A stretch of 64,000 nt of DNA from Streptomyces dysideae (GCF_001514305.1 NZ_KQ949101.1:1-64000); one strand, 5' to 3'; shown: positions 8,987 through 19,728, numbered from the stretch's first letter. Notes: generated by a model not told the origin, from the sequence alone. Translations and numbers: made by a program.

Positions 8987-10003
8987 GTGCTCTATGGGAT
9001 CGCCGCCACCACCGCCCTGCTCCTCGCCGCCGTCCTCACCGCCCTCCTTCGTGCCCCCGCCCTGCGCCTCGGCATCGTCGACCGGCGCAGACACCGGCCG
9101 CTCCCGGTGCTCGGCGGGGCCGCCGTCGTGCTCGCCGTCGGGCTGGTCGCCGGGGTCGGGGGCTGGACGGGCGTCGCGCCGCTCGGGGGCGAGGTCGGGC
9201 GGCTGCTCGTCGCCGGGGCCGGCGTCGCCGTGCTCGGGCTGGTCGCCGACGTGCGGCGGGTGAAGACGCGGTTCCTGTTCGGCGGTACGGCCGTGGCGGC
9301 GGCGCTCGTCGTGCCGTACCGGGAGACCGGCGTCCTCGGCGGGCTGCTCGCCGTCGGCTGGATCGTGTTCGTGGCCGCCGGGTTCCGGGCCCTCGACCAC
9401 GCCGACACCCTCGTGGGCACCGTCGGCGTCGTCACCGCCTTCGGGGTCGGGGCCTGTGCCGCGGCCGAGGTGATGGACGGTCTTGCGGTGCTGCTGAGCG
9501 TGCTGGCCGCCGCGCTGACCGGGTTCCTCATGTACGGCTGGCATCCCGCGCGCATGGCCTTCGGGGCGTGCGGGTCGCTGTTCACCGGGTTCGTGCTCGC
9601 CGCCGCCGCGGTCGTCACCCGTGCCGGGCACGAACTCACGTCCAGTGTGGGGGTGTTGTTCGCTCTCACCGCCGTCGCCAGTGCCGACGTCGTCCTCGTG
9701 GTCCTCTCCCGGCGGCTGTCCGGGCGGCCGCTGCTGCGCCGGGGGCCCGACCATCTCGCCCACCGGCTGCGGCGGCTCGGGCTGACGCCGCAGGGGGTGA
9801 CCGTCCTCCTCGGTGCCGGCGCCTTCTGCGGGGTACTCGTCGGAGTCCTCGTGCACCTGGGGTGGGTCGCGGAATCCGGGGTGTACTGGGTGGGTGCGGG
9901 CGCCCTGGTCGTCGTACTCGCACTCCTGCGTGTCAAGTCCTACGGCCCTCGTCGAACCGTATCTCCGCAGGTCGGAGCCCAGTTGCGCGTAAGGAACGGA
10001 TAA
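8987..10003 (+). CDS. MraY/WecA-like membrane protein, probably catalytically degenerate
   Basis: A 338-residue polytopic membrane protein with about ten hydrophobic segments. The order of motifs follows glycosyltransferase family 4 (polyprenyl-phosphate sugar-1-phosphate transferases): GLVADVRRVKTR near residue 85, ALDHADTLVG near 135, GWHPARMAFGACGSLFTGF near 185 and GPDHLAHRL near 253. In active members the first motif is DD and the third is MGDSGS; here these read AD and FGACGS, so key aspartates appear missing. The GTG start at 8987 lacks a clear ribosome site and may be leaderless. It lies just upstream of the dnaK control region, and the first HAIR site begins 3 bases after its stop. 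Confidence 0.7.
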   Translation: MLYGIAATTALLLAAVLTALLRAPALRLGIVDRRRHRPLPVLGGAAVVLAVGLVAGVGGWTGVAPLGGEVGRLLVAGAGVAVLGLVADVRRVKTRFLFGGTAVAAALVVPYRETGVLGGLLAVGWIVFVAAGFRALDHADTLVGTVGVVTAFGVGACAAAEVMDGLAVLLSVLAAALTGFLMYGWHPARMAFGACGSLFTGFVLAAAAVVTRAGHELTSSVGVLFALTAVASADVVLVVLSRRLSGRPLLRRGPDHLAHRLRRLGLTPQGVTVLLGAGAFCGVLVGVLVHLGWVAESGVYWVGAGALVVVLALLRVKSYGPRRTVSPQVGAQLRVRNG

Positions 10004-10005
10004 GA

Positions 10006-10026
10006 GTTGAGTCCGCCCGACTCAGG
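10006..10026. promoter_or_regulatory. HAIR operator (distal) of dnaK operon
   Basis: GTTGAGT-N7-ACTCAGG is one mismatch per arm from the HspR consensus CTTGAGT-N7-ACTCAAG. It lies just upstream of the likely -35 box. HspR, with DnaK as co-repressor, is known to bind such repeats in Streptomyces. Confidence 0.8.
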
Positions 10027-10030
10027 TCTG

Positions 10031-10059
10031 TTGACCGAGCGGTGGGCGTCGTGCACACT
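10031..10059 (+). promoter_or_regulatory. Probable dnaK promoter
   Basis: TTGACC at 10031-10036 matches a vegetative -35 box. A weak -10 (CACACT, 10054-10059) lies at the ideal 17-base spacing. The element is bracketed by the two HAIR sites, which fits repression of a housekeeping-type promoter. The -10 is poor, so the exact start point is uncertain. Confidence 0.4.
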
Positions 10060-10078
10060 TGAGTCCGTTCCACTCAAG
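10058..10078. promoter_or_regulatory. HAIR operator (proximal, perfect) of dnaK operon
   Basis: CTTGAGT-N7-ACTCAAG, a perfect HAIR, overlaps the presumed transcription start and ends 19 bases before the dnaK ATG. Binding of HspR here would block initiation; heat titrates DnaK away and releases it. Confidence 0.92.
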
Positions 10079-10097
10079 TCAGCTGGAGGAATCAACC

Positions 10098-11944
<1,847 letters not shown>

Positions 11945-11948
<4 letters not shown>

Positions 11949-12601
11949 CGGAGGAGACCCCGGGCTTCGACGAGAAGCCCGACGTCCCCTCCGGCGCCAC
12001 CTCCGACGACGCCGAGCCGAAGGCCGCCCCCCAGGAGGGGGCGGCCCCGGCCGGGGACGCAGCAGCACAGGTCGCAGGCCTGACGGCTCAGCTGGACCAG
12101 GTGCGGACGGCGCTCGACGAGCGCACGGCGGACCTCCAGCGGCTCCAGGCCGAGTTCCAGAACTACCGCCGCCGCGTGGAGCGCGACCGGATCACGGTCA
12201 AGGAGATCGCCGTCGCGAACCTCCTGACCGAGCTCCTGCCCGTGCTCGACGACATCGGCCGCGCACGGGAACACGGCGAACTCGTCGGCGGATTCAAGTC
12301 CGTCGCCGAGTCGCTGGAGGTCGTCGCGGCCAAGATGGGGCTTCAGCAGTTCGGCAAGGAGGGCGAACCCTTCGACCCGACGATCCACGAGGCCCTGATG
12401 CACTCGTACGCGCCCGACGTCACCGAGACGACCTGCGTGGCGATTCTCCAGCCCGGGTATCGCATCGGCGAGCGCACCATCCGCCCCGCGCGGGTGGCCG
12501 TCGCCGAACCGCAGCCGGGCGCGCAGACCGTCAAGGCGGACTCATCGGATTCCGCGGAGGCGGCGGACGACAAGGAGAGCGGTGGCCCGGACGAGGGCTG
12601 A
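11945..12601 (+). CDS. grpE: Nucleotide exchange factor GrpE
   Basis: A 218-residue co-chaperone that exchanges ADP on DnaK. It has a disordered acidic/Ala-rich N-terminus to about residue 38, a long dimerising helix (VAGLTAQLDQVRTALDERTA), the conserved RVERDR region and a C-terminal beta-wing with VLDDIGRA and FDPTIHEALM. The C-terminal extension is streptomycete-like. Its GTG start overlaps the dnaK stop by 4 bases, so translation is coupled. Confidence 0.97.
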
Positions 12602-12634
12602 CGTGAGAACTGACAGGAAGGAGGGGCGTCGAGG

Positions 12635-13843
12635 ATGAGCACCAAGGACTTCATCGAGAAGGACTACTACAAGGTCCTCGGCGTCCCCAGGGACGCCACC
12701 GAAGCCGAGATCAAGAAGGCGTACCGAAAGCTCGCCCGCGAGTACCACCCGGACGCCAACAAGGGCAATGCCAAGGCGGAGGAGCGCTTCAAGGAGATCT
12801 CCGAGGCGAACGACATCCTCGGCGACCCCAAGAAGCGCAAGGAGTACGACGAGGCCCGCACCCTCTTCGGCAACGGCGCCCTCTTTGATAGGCACGGTCG
12901 CCCCGGGCCGGGCGGCGCGGGCGGCGGCAACTTCAACTTCGACCTGGGCGACCTCTTCGGAGGCGGCGCCCAGGGGCAGGGTCAGGGCCAGGGGGGAGCC
13001 GGCGGCTTCGGCGGCGGGATCGGTGACGTCTTCGGGGGCCTGTTCAACCGCGGCAGCTCCGGCACCACACGCGTGCAGCCGAGGCGCGGCCAGGACATCG
13101 AGTCCGAGGTCACCCTCAGCTTCACGGAGGCCATCGAGGGCGCGACCGTCCCGCTGCGGATGTCCTCGCAGGCCCCCTGCAAGGCCTGCTCGGGCACCGG
13201 CGACGCCAACGGCAACCCGCGGGTCTGCCCGACATGCGTCGGCACCGGCCAGGTCGCCCGGGGCTCCGGTGGCGGGTTCTCCCTCACCGACCCCTGCCCG
13301 GACTGCAAGGGTCGCGGCCTGATCGCGGAGAACCCCTGCGAGGTCTGCCACGGCTCGGGCCGCGCCAAGTCGTCCCGCACCATGCAGGTCCGCATCCCGG
13401 CCGGGGTGTCCGACGGCCAGCGCATCCGCCTCCGCGGCAAGGGCGCACCCGGCGAACGCGGCGGCCCCGCGGGCGACCTGTACGTCACGGTGCACGTCGG
13501 CGCGCACCCGGTGTTCGGCCGCAAGGACGACAACCTCACGGTGACCGTGCCGGTGACGTTCGCCGAGGCGGCACTCGGTGGCGAGGTCAGGGTCCCCACC
13601 CTGGGCGGACCGCCGGTCACCCTGAAACTGCCGCCGGGCACGCCCAACGGCCGCACCATGCGCGCCCGCGGCAAGGGCGCGGTCCGCAAGGACGGCACCC
13701 GCGGCGACCTCCTGGTCACCGTCGAGGTGAGTGTCCCGAAGGACCTTTCGGGGAAGGCTCGTGACGCACTCGAGGCGTATCGCGAGGCGACCGCGGGTGA
13801 GGATCCACGGGCGGAGCTGTTCCAGGCCGCGAAGGGAGCTTGA
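12635..13843 (+). CDS. dnaJ: Chaperone DnaJ (Hsp40, type I)
   Basis: A 402-residue type I Hsp40 that delivers clients to DnaK and stimulates its ATPase. The J domain (residues 10-75) carries the HPD motif in 'EYHPDANKG'. A Gly/Phe-rich linker follows, then the zinc domain with four CxxCxGxG repeats (CKACSGTG, CPTCVGTG, CPDCKGRG, CEVCHGSG) and the C-terminal substrate-binding domain. The ATG start has AAGGAGG 10 bases upstream. It lies 33 bases after grpE, in the same operon. Confidence 0.98.
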   Translation: MSTKDFIEKDYYKVLGVPRDATEAEIKKAYRKLAREYHPDANKGNAKAEERFKEISEANDILGDPKKRKEYDEARTLFGNGALFDRHGRPGPGGAGGGNFNFDLGDLFGGGAQGQGQGQGGAGGFGGGIGDVFGGLFNRGSSGTTRVQPRRGQDIESEVTLSFTEAIEGATVPLRMSSQAPCKACSGTGDANGNPRVCPTCVGTGQVARGSGGGFSLTDPCPDCKGRGLIAENPCEVCHGSGRAKSSRTMQVRIPAGVSDGQRIRLRGKGAPGERGGPAGDLYVTVHVGAHPVFGRKDDNLTVTVPVTFAEAALGGEVRVPTLGGPPVTLKLPPGTPNGRTMRARGKGAVRKDGTRGDLLVTVEVSVPKDLSGKARDALEAYREATAGEDPRAELFQAAKGA

Positions 13844-13848
13844 TCGAG

Positions 13849-14301
13849 ATGGACGGCCGTCGACGCAACCCGTATGAACTGACCGAGGAGACCCCGGTCT
13901 ACGTCATCTCGGTGGCGGCCCAGCTCTCCGGCCTGCACCCACAGACACTGCGCCAGTACGACCGCCTCGGCCTGGTGTCCCCCGACCGCACCGCCGGCCG
14001 GGGCCGCCGCTACTCGGCCCGCGACATCGAACTGCTGCGCACCGTCCAGCAGTTGTCGCAGGACGAGGGCATCAACCTGGCCGGCATCAAGCGCATCATC
14101 GAACTGGAGAACCAGGTCGCCGCGCTCCAGTCCCGGGTCGCGGAACTGGAGTCGGCGCTGGACGGCGCGGCGGCGGCGATGCAGCAGCGCGAGGCCGCGG
14201 TGCACGCGTCGTACCGCCGTGACCTGGTCCCGTACCAGGAGGTGCAGCAGACCAGCGCGCTGGTGGTGTGGCGGCCGAAGCGGCAGCAGTCGTCCGACTG
14301 A
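13849..14301 (+). CDS. hspR: Heat-shock repressor HspR (MerR family)
   Basis: A 150-residue MerR-type repressor that binds HAIR sites. The winged helix-turn-helix spans about residues 15-80 (AAQLSGLHPQTLRQYDRLGL, wing GRGRRYS), followed by a coiled-coil (IELENQVAALQSRVAELESA) for dimerisation and a basic tail. Last gene of the dnaK operon, so it limits its own expression through the two HAIR sites at 10006 and 10058; clpB at 35532 carries another. The ATG at 13849 follows GAAGGGAG at good spacing; the in-frame TTG overlapping the dnaJ stop is a weaker alternative. Confidence 0.97.
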   Translation: MDGRRRNPYELTEETPVYVISVAAQLSGLHPQTLRQYDRLGLVSPDRTAGRGRRYSARDIELLRTVQQLSQDEGINLAGIKRIIELENQVAALQSRVAELESALDGAAAAMQQREAAVHASYRRDLVPYQEVQQTSALVVWRPKRQQSSD

Positions 14302-14317
14302 CGACCGACAAGTCGCA

Positions 14318-14355
14318 GAAGGGGCCCGGAGGTTGGCGAACCTCCGGGCCCCTTC
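14318..14355. terminator. Terminator of dnaK operon
   Basis: A perfect 17-bp stem (GAAGGGGCCCGGAGGTT and its complement) around a 4-base loop starts 16 bases after the hspR stop. It lies between convergent genes and could work both ways for the PA14/fibronectin gene on the other strand. Confidence 0.9.
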
Positions 14356-14373
14356 TATGACTGTGCATGGGGA

Positions 14374-16428
14374 TCAGACCAGGTCCGGACGGATCCGCCA
14401 GGGGTGCGCGGCCGCGGTCTCGGTGCCGTCGGCCAGGACGCCGACGACGCGGTAGTAGGAGATGGAGCCGAGCGGCTGGGTGGCGTCGGCGTAGGAGTGG
14501 TGGTAGTCGACGTTCTGCGGCGGCACGGTGCCCAGCAGGTCGTAGGTCCCCGTCTCGGGGTTCCAGCGGCTCACCCGGTACTCGGTGACGTCCGCGCAGA
14601 TGTCGCCCTCGCAGTGCCACTGGACCGGCCCGGCCGCCTCGGAGACCGTCCAGCCCCCGCCGCCGGTCAGCGGAGCGGAGTCCGCGCCGATGGGCTCGCC
14701 CGGGGTGATGTCCAGCTCCGTGGCGGTCACGGTGGACCAGTCGGCCTGGGCGGTGGCGTTGCCCCACTCGTCGACCGCGTAGACCGCGTACACGGCCGTC
14801 TCGCCGTTGGGGATGCCGATGCACAGGGCGGCCAGAGGATCGTCCTTGCCGATGACACAGGTGTTCGTCCACCGGACCGAGCCGTCGGCCTGCCGTACGC
14901 CCTGCACCGCGCGGTAGAAGTCGATGTCGTCGTCCGCGGGCGCGTTCCAGCGCAGCAGCATGCCGTCGGCGCGGGGCGTCGCGGTCAGGCCGGTGACGGG
15001 CAGCGGCGCGACCCGGTCGGCCGTGGTCACCGTGACGGTGTCGGAGGGGGCGGACTCGTTGCCCTGCCAGTCGGTGAAGGTGACGCCGTAGGTGTAGGTG
15101 GTGTCGAGCGCCCAGTCGGAGTCGTAGCAGGTGAACACGTACGTGTCGCTGGTGTCGAGCGTGGTGGTGTAGTCGCACTCCAGGCGTACCGCGTCCGCGC
15201 CGAGGGTGCTGCCAGCGGAGCGGAGCACGGTGAAGCTGCCGCCGTTGTCCAGCTCGTCGCGGGTGGGGTGCCACGGTGCGTTCCAGGTCACCAGCACGTC
15301 GCCGTGGTGGGTGATCACCTCAAGGCCGTGCGGCGGGGCCGGAGCCGCGCGGTCGATGCCGTCGGAGCTGACCGGCGCCGAGTACGGGCCGGCGTTCCCC
15401 AGCGCGTCGAGGGCGCGCACCACGTAGGTGTGCTGCGTCTCGTTGTGGCCCACGTCGTGCAGGTAGGAGGTGCCGGTGAGCGCCTTCACCAGGGTGTACG
15501 AGCCGGTGGCCGGGTCCTTCTCGTACAGCTCGTAACCGACCGCGTCCGACACGGCGTCCCAGCCCAGCACCATCCCGTAGAGGTCACCGTGCGCGGTGAG
15601 CCCCGTGGGCGCGGCCGGACCTGTGCGGTCGACGGTGGTCACGCCCTTGTCGGCGGTGCCGGAGGAGGTGTTGCCGGCCTTGTCGTAGGCGCGGACCTCG
15701 TAGTAGTAGATCTCGCCCGTCGCGGGCGGGGTGTCGGTGTACGAGGTGGAAGTGGTCCTCGCGAGCGGTGTGCTGCCGTACGACGTGCCCTTGAGGCGGC
15801 GGTACACCTTGTACCCCGCGAGGTCCATCTCCTTGTTCCTCGCCCAGCTGAACCTGGCCTTGCCGGTGGCCGCGTCGTACGACAGGGAGACGCCGGTCGG
15901 GGTGAGCGGCTTGACCTTGTCGACGGTGGCGGAGGTGCGGGGCGTGTAGCGGAACTTGACCCTCGCGCTGCCGGTCCAGTTGACGTAGTCGACGCGGAGG
16001 GTGTGTTTGCCGGACGGGATGGTGACGTTGACCGTCTTGGAGACGGTGGTGGCGGTGTTCTTCCACAGGCTGATCTTGCGGACGCCGTCGAGGTAGACGC
16101 GGATGCCGTCGAGCCCGGAGGCGGCGAGGGAGAAGGGCCCGCCGGAGCCGAAGTCGCGGGTCACGGACCAGCGGACGCCGAAGTAGTTCTTCGGCAGTCC
16201 GGTGGCCGGGGCGCCGGTGCCCCAGTTCTGGTCGATGACCGAGTCGCAGTCGGTCTTCTTCGGCGTGCCGGAGAAGGTGGTGTTCGCGAAGAACTGCCGC
16301 TTGAAGACCGGCGAGGTGCAGGTCGTGGCGGCGGAGGCGGGCGCGGCGACGGCGGTGAGGAGGCCGCCCGCGGTGGCGAGCACGACGGCGGTCGCGGTGG
16401 CCGCGGTCGTACGTCTGACTGGGTTCAT
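14374..16428 (-). CDS. Secreted PA14 / fibronectin type III protein
   Basis: A 684-residue exported protein. After a signal peptide (cleavage after APASA, near residue 33) comes a PA14-like domain at about 40-165 (FFANTTFSGTP, YFGVRWSVTRDF, GIRVYLDGVRK), often carbohydrate-binding. It is followed by several fibronectin type III units (W.R..EMDLAGYKVYRR, AYDKAGNTS, ALDALGNAGPYS, AVDEWGNATA). No catalytic domain is visible, so an adhesion or sugar-binding role on the cell surface is the best guess. AAGGACCGC precedes the ATG. Confidence 0.87.
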   Translation of the reverse strand: MNPVRRTTAATATAVVLATAGGLLTAVAAPASAATTCTSPVFKRQFFANTTFSGTPKKTDCDSVIDQNWGTGAPATGLPKNYFGVRWSVTRDFGSGGPFSLAASGLDGIRVYLDGVRKISLWKNTATTVSKTVNVTIPSGKHTLRVDYVNWTGSARVKFRYTPRTSATVDKVKPLTPTGVSLSYDAATGKARFSWARNKEMDLAGYKVYRRLKGTSYGSTPLARTTSTSYTDTPPATGEIYYYEVRAYDKAGNTSSGTADKGVTTVDRTGPAAPTGLTAHGDLYGMVLGWDAVSDAVGYELYEKDPATGSYTLVKALTGTSYLHDVGHNETQHTYVVRALDALGNAGPYSAPVSSDGIDRAAPAPPHGLEVITHHGDVLVTWNAPWHPTRDELDNGGSFTVLRSAGSTLGADAVRLECDYTTTLDTSDTYVFTCYDSDWALDTTYTYGVTFTDWQGNESAPSDTVTVTTADRVAPLPVTGLTATPRADGMLLRWNAPADDDIDFYRAVQGVRQADGSVRWTNTCVIGKDDPLAALCIGIPNGETAVYAVYAVDEWGNATAQADWSTVTATELDITPGEPIGADSAPLTGGGGWTVSEAAGPVQWHCEGDICADVTEYRVSRWNPETGTYDLLGTVPPQNVDYHHSYADATQPLGSISYYRVVGVLADGTETAAAHPWRIRPDLV

Positions 16429-16440
16429 GCGGTCCTTCGG

Positions 16441-16482
16441 TCCTGTTCGGCGACGGCGGAGATCAACCGTCGCCGAACAGGA
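16441..16482. terminator. Hairpin between two minus-strand genes
   Basis: A 16-bp perfect stem (TCCTGTTCGGCGACGG and its complement) with a 10-base loop lies after the stop of the 16520-17032 gene and just before the PA14 gene start. It is probably a terminator of the former, or a 5'-UTR hairpin of the latter. Confidence 0.7.
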
Positions 16483-16519
16483 CCAGCCAAGGCCGGATTT
16501 GGTTGTACGGCGGACTACA

Positions 16520-17032
16520 TCAGGGGAGCAGATCGCCGATCACGTCGATGACCAGCGTCCATGCGGACTGCGCGCCCGTGCCGAAGGCGGCTGCGAGCGC
16601 GTACCCGAGGGCCGCGTCCAGGGCGTCCACCTTGCCGTCCGGCCGCCACTCGACGAGGACCCGGCCATCGCCCTCCGACGTGAGGTCGCCGAGCCGCCGC
16701 CCGTCCCGCAGGAGGCGGCTGCCCGGCACGGAGTCCGGCACCAGCCGCCAGCGGTGGCCCGCGTGCCGGACGTCGACCCGGTACGAACGTCGGGTCAGCC
16801 GCCCCTTGGCCGGAGTGACGGAGACTTCCGTGCCGTCGACGGTGAGCGTGAGCCGGCCGCCGTCCCGGGTGCCGACGGGGATGTGGGCCTTGGCCCCGGT
16901 ACCGGCGGCGCGGCTCAGCACGATCCGCGGTATCGCCGCGCCCTCGACGGTGACTTCGCCCCGCTCGGTGTCCAGACGGACGGTGAGCGGGCCGAACAGG
17001 CTGTCCTCGACGAGGTTCTCGGCGACGGTCAT
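16520..17032 (-). CDS. Conserved protein of unknown family
   Basis: A 170-residue protein that I do not recognise. It is mostly beta-rich (VTVEGAAIPRIVLSRAAG, LTVDGTEVSVTPAKGRLT) and ends in a hydrophobic stretch (ALGYALAAAFGTGAQSAWTL) that could be a membrane or membrane-contact helix. No signal peptide is visible. AAGGA lies 8 bases before the ATG, and the frame-specific codon pattern is normal for the neighbourhood. It is transcribed toward the PA14 gene but separated by a hairpin. Confidence 0.65.
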   Translation of the reverse strand: MTVAENLVEDSLFGPLTVRLDTERGEVTVEGAAIPRIVLSRAAGTGAKAHIPVGTRDGGRLTLTVDGTEVSVTPAKGRLTRRSYRVDVRHAGHRWRLVPDSVPGSRLLRDGRRLGDLTSEGDGRVLVEWRPDGKVDALDAALGYALAAAFGTGAQSAWTLVIDVIGDLLP

Positions 17033-17408
17033 ACGGATGTCCTTGCGGTGTGGTGTGGTGCGGTGCGGGTCAGGGTTCTGGGCGATGGCCGGGTCACTGT
17101 CTGGCTGGGTTCATTCGGTCCTCTGGTGGCTGGACAGCCGTGCTGGAAGCTGTCCTGATCTCGACCCGCGAGGTATGGGGTTGGTTGTACGGATCTCTGC
17201 CGATCGGGAACCGGAAGATCCGGCAGTGTGGCGTGGAGTAGACGTAAAGGCCGTTTGGAGGGGATTCCGTCATGTCTTCACAGTGAAGCGGAGCGTGGCG
17301 TTGCGCACTCGTTAAGTGGTTTCGCTTGACGGTGAGGGGTGCCTCCACGTTGGCTTTTCAGTCACATGGGCTGCACTGCTGCGCCCACGTACGGAAGGCA
17401 CCACTGAA
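17033..17408. other. Intergenic region between divergent genes
   Basis: No gene seen. It must hold the promoter of the sugar-binding lipoprotein gene to the right and of the minus-strand gene to the left. A loose inverted repeat (CTGCCGATC ... GATCCGGCAG, about 17202-17225) and a TTGACG near 17327 are the only features worth noting. Confidence 0.4.
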
Positions 17409-18527
17409 GTGAGCACCCCGATGCGTCGAATCGCCATAACCGTGGCCGCGTCCACGATGACCCTCTCCCTGGCCGCCTGCGGCGTACTGAACGCATCGGG
17501 GAGCAGCGACGACGCGAGCCCGACCAAGGGCAACGACATCACCGTGGGGCTGCTGCTGCCGGAGAAGGCGAACACGCGCTACGACAAGTTCGACTACCCC
17601 ATCATCGAGAACAAGGTCGCCGAGCTCACCGAGAAGCGCGGCACGGTCGACTACCAGAACGCCGACGCGTCCGCGGAGACGCAGGCGAGCCAGCTCCAGC
17701 AGATGATCGACGACCAGGTCGACGTGATCCTGCTGGACGCCGTCGACGCGCACGCCATCGCGGGCGGCGTGAAGAAGGCCAAGGACGCCGGGATCCCGGT
17801 CATCGCGTACGACCGGCTGGCCGAGGGCCCGATCGACGCGTACATCTCCTTCGACAACGAGCTCGTCGGCGAGGTCCAGGGCCGCTCCCTCATCGAGGCG
17901 CTGGGCGAGGACATCGACACCTCCGACAAGATCGTCATGATGAACGGCTCGCCGACCGACCCGAACGCCAAGCAGTTCAAGGCGGGCGCGCTCTCCGAGA
18001 TCAACGGCAGGGTGCAGATCGCCAAGACGTACGACACCAAGGACTGGAAGCCGGAGAACGCCCAGGCCAACATGACCGAGGCGATCGCGGCGATCGGCGC
18101 GAACAACATCGCCGGCGTCTACTCCGCCAACGACGGCATGGCCGGCGGCATCATCAAGGCGCTGGAGGCCGCGGGCGTGACCAAGCTGCCGCCCATCACC
18201 GGGCAGGACGCGGAACTGGACGCCGTACAGCGGATCGTGACCGGCGATCAGTACATGAGCGTCTACAAGTCGTACCCGGCGGAGGCCGAGGCCGCCGCCG
18301 AGCTGGCCGTCGCCAAGGTGCAGGGCCGGGACATCCAGTTCGACGCCCTCACCCGGGACCGGGTCGACAGCCCGACCGACAAGGACATCCAGGCCAAGCT
18401 GGTGCCGGTGATCGCGCTGACGAAGAAGAACATCGACGAGACGGTCCTCGCCGACGGCATCTACAAGCTGTCGGACATCTGCACGGCGGAGTACAAGTCG
18501 GCTTGCGCGGCGGCCGGGCTGAAGTAG
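17409..18527 (+). CDS. Sugar ABC transporter substrate-binding lipoprotein (orphan)
   Basis: A 372-residue lipoprotein of the periplasmic-binding-protein type 1 family (XylF/RbsB-like). The lipobox LSLAAC puts the lipidated cysteine near residue 23. Family features include GLLLPEKANTRYDKFDYPI, DVILLDAVDA, IPVIAYDRL, YSANDGMAGGII and GQDAELDAVQRI. It should capture a monosaccharide such as xylose at the outer membrane face. No permease or ATPase gene is next to it, so it must use a transporter encoded elsewhere or act as a sensor. The GTG at 17409 has GGAAGG at 9-base spacing; the ATG at 17421 is the alternative. Confidence 0.9.
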   Translation: MSTPMRRIAITVAASTMTLSLAACGVLNASGSSDDASPTKGNDITVGLLLPEKANTRYDKFDYPIIENKVAELTEKRGTVDYQNADASAETQASQLQQMIDDQVDVILLDAVDAHAIAGGVKKAKDAGIPVIAYDRLAEGPIDAYISFDNELVGEVQGRSLIEALGEDIDTSDKIVMMNGSPTDPNAKQFKAGALSEINGRVQIAKTYDTKDWKPENAQANMTEAIAAIGANNIAGVYSANDGMAGGIIKALEAAGVTKLPPITGQDAELDAVQRIVTGDQYMSVYKSYPAEAEAAAELAVAKVQGRDIQFDALTRDRVDSPTDKDIQAKLVPVIALTKKNIDETVLADGIYKLSDICTAEYKSACAAAGLK

Positions 18528-18550
18528 GGCCCGGGGGCACTCCCGGGCCC
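18527..18550. terminator. Terminator after sugar-binding lipoprotein gene
   Basis: A GGGCCCGGG stem with its exact complement around a 6-base loop begins at the last base of the stop codon. It lies between convergent genes. Confidence 0.8.
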
Positions 18551-18668
18551 ACACTCACTGCTGCTGTCGGCAGCCGGAACCACTCGATTTCCTGATGCGC
18601 CACAGGAGCGGGTCACGTCCACTGGGACCTGTGCGCACGTGGCAATGGGCGACGCCCGGCCGGAGGAA

Positions 18669-19598
18669 TCAGTTCCGGCTGCTGCCGTCCACGATGACCG
18701 GGGTGCCGTCGCCCGAGCCGCAGGGCACGGCGTAGACCGGGTTCTCCTTGGCCGCATCCCTGTACGCCTCGATGCACTGGTTCATCAGAACCTTGTCGGT
18801 CAGAGAGTCGTCGAGGATCTTGTTGGCGCGGGCGATGCCCTCGGCCTCGATCTTGCGGCGCTTGGACTCCTCTTCCGCCGTGCGGGTCGCCTCGATGGCC
18901 CGCTCGGTGGCCTCCTTCTGCTGGATCTTGCGGTCGATCTGCTTCTGGAGTGCGTCCGAAGGCTTGACGTTGCGCAGGTTCACGGCGGTGACGTCGACAC
19001 CGCGGGGCGCGAGTCGCTCCTTGATCAACCTTCCGATCTCCGCGTTGATCTGCTCCCGGGCCGAGGCGTAGCCCTGCTCGCTGGTGTGGCGGGCGAAGAC
19101 GTTCCGGACGATCTCCCTGCTGTCCGGGTAGACCAGCCGCTGCTGAATGGCCGCCTCGTTCCCCGCCAGCCGGTACAGGTCCACCGCCTTGGCCGGTATG
19201 ACCGCCCACTTCACGGTCACCTCCGCGTACATCACACCTCCCTGGGAGGAACGCACTTCGACGACGTCCTCGTCGGAGAGGTTGAGGTCGACCGGACGGG
19301 TCGAGAAGGAGGTGACATCGGTGAACGGCGCCTTCAGCTGTATCCCGGACGTCATCGGCGCACCCACCTTGCCGAACGTCACCGGCACGCCGACCTCGTA
19401 GGCGCTGACGACGTACACGCTGCTGGCGATGCCGAAGAGCACGCCGCCGAGCAGTGCGGCGACGGCACCGAGGCGAAGCCGGGACGAGCTTTGGGCACGG
19501 GCGACGAAGTACATCACCACGGCGGCGAGAATGAGCAGGCATGACAGTGCGAGCACGGTGGCTTCCCCCTGAGAGATCATGCGCGGTACCCCCGGCAC
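18669..19598 (-). CDS. SPFH/Band 7 (prohibitin-like) membrane protein
   Basis: A 309-residue membrane-anchored SPFH protein. Two hydrophobic segments lie near residues 12-35 and 43-65. They are followed by the SPFH domain (GVPVTFGKVGAPMTSGIQLKAPF, PVDLNLSDEDVVEVRSSQG) and a long charged coiled-coil (KEATERAIEATRTAEEESKR). Such proteins oligomerise and organise membrane microdomains. The start is uncertain: GTG at 19598 or ATG at 19580, neither with a strong ribosome site. It appears monocistronic. Confidence 0.87.
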   Translation of the reverse strand: MPGVPRMISQGEATVLALSCLLILAAVVMYFVARAQSSSRLRLGAVAALLGGVLFGIASSVYVVSAYEVGVPVTFGKVGAPMTSGIQLKAPFTDVTSFSTRPVDLNLSDEDVVEVRSSQGGVMYAEVTVKWAVIPAKAVDLYRLAGNEAAIQQRLVYPDSREIVRNVFARHTSEQGYASAREQINAEIGRLIKERLAPRGVDVTAVNLRNVKPSDALQKQIDRKIQQKEATERAIEATRTAEEESKRRKIEAEGIARANKILDDSLTDKVLMNQCIEAYRDAAKENPVYAVPCGSGDGTPVIVDGSSRN

Positions 19599-19728
19599 CG
19601 CGCGTCAGTGGAGGGTACGGCAACCAGGGTGCGGCCCGATCATGGGGTCGGCTCGCAAGCGGCGCCGCACCCTGGAGCCGGCGCTGCTGTCATGCCGCCG
19701 GGCCTTCGCACGGCCTTCGTTCGCTCAA

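Noticed and set aside
10059..10097. TTG start of dnaK 13 codons upstream
   Set aside because: It lies within the HAIR operator and lacks a ribosome site; MARAVGIDLG is the universal start.
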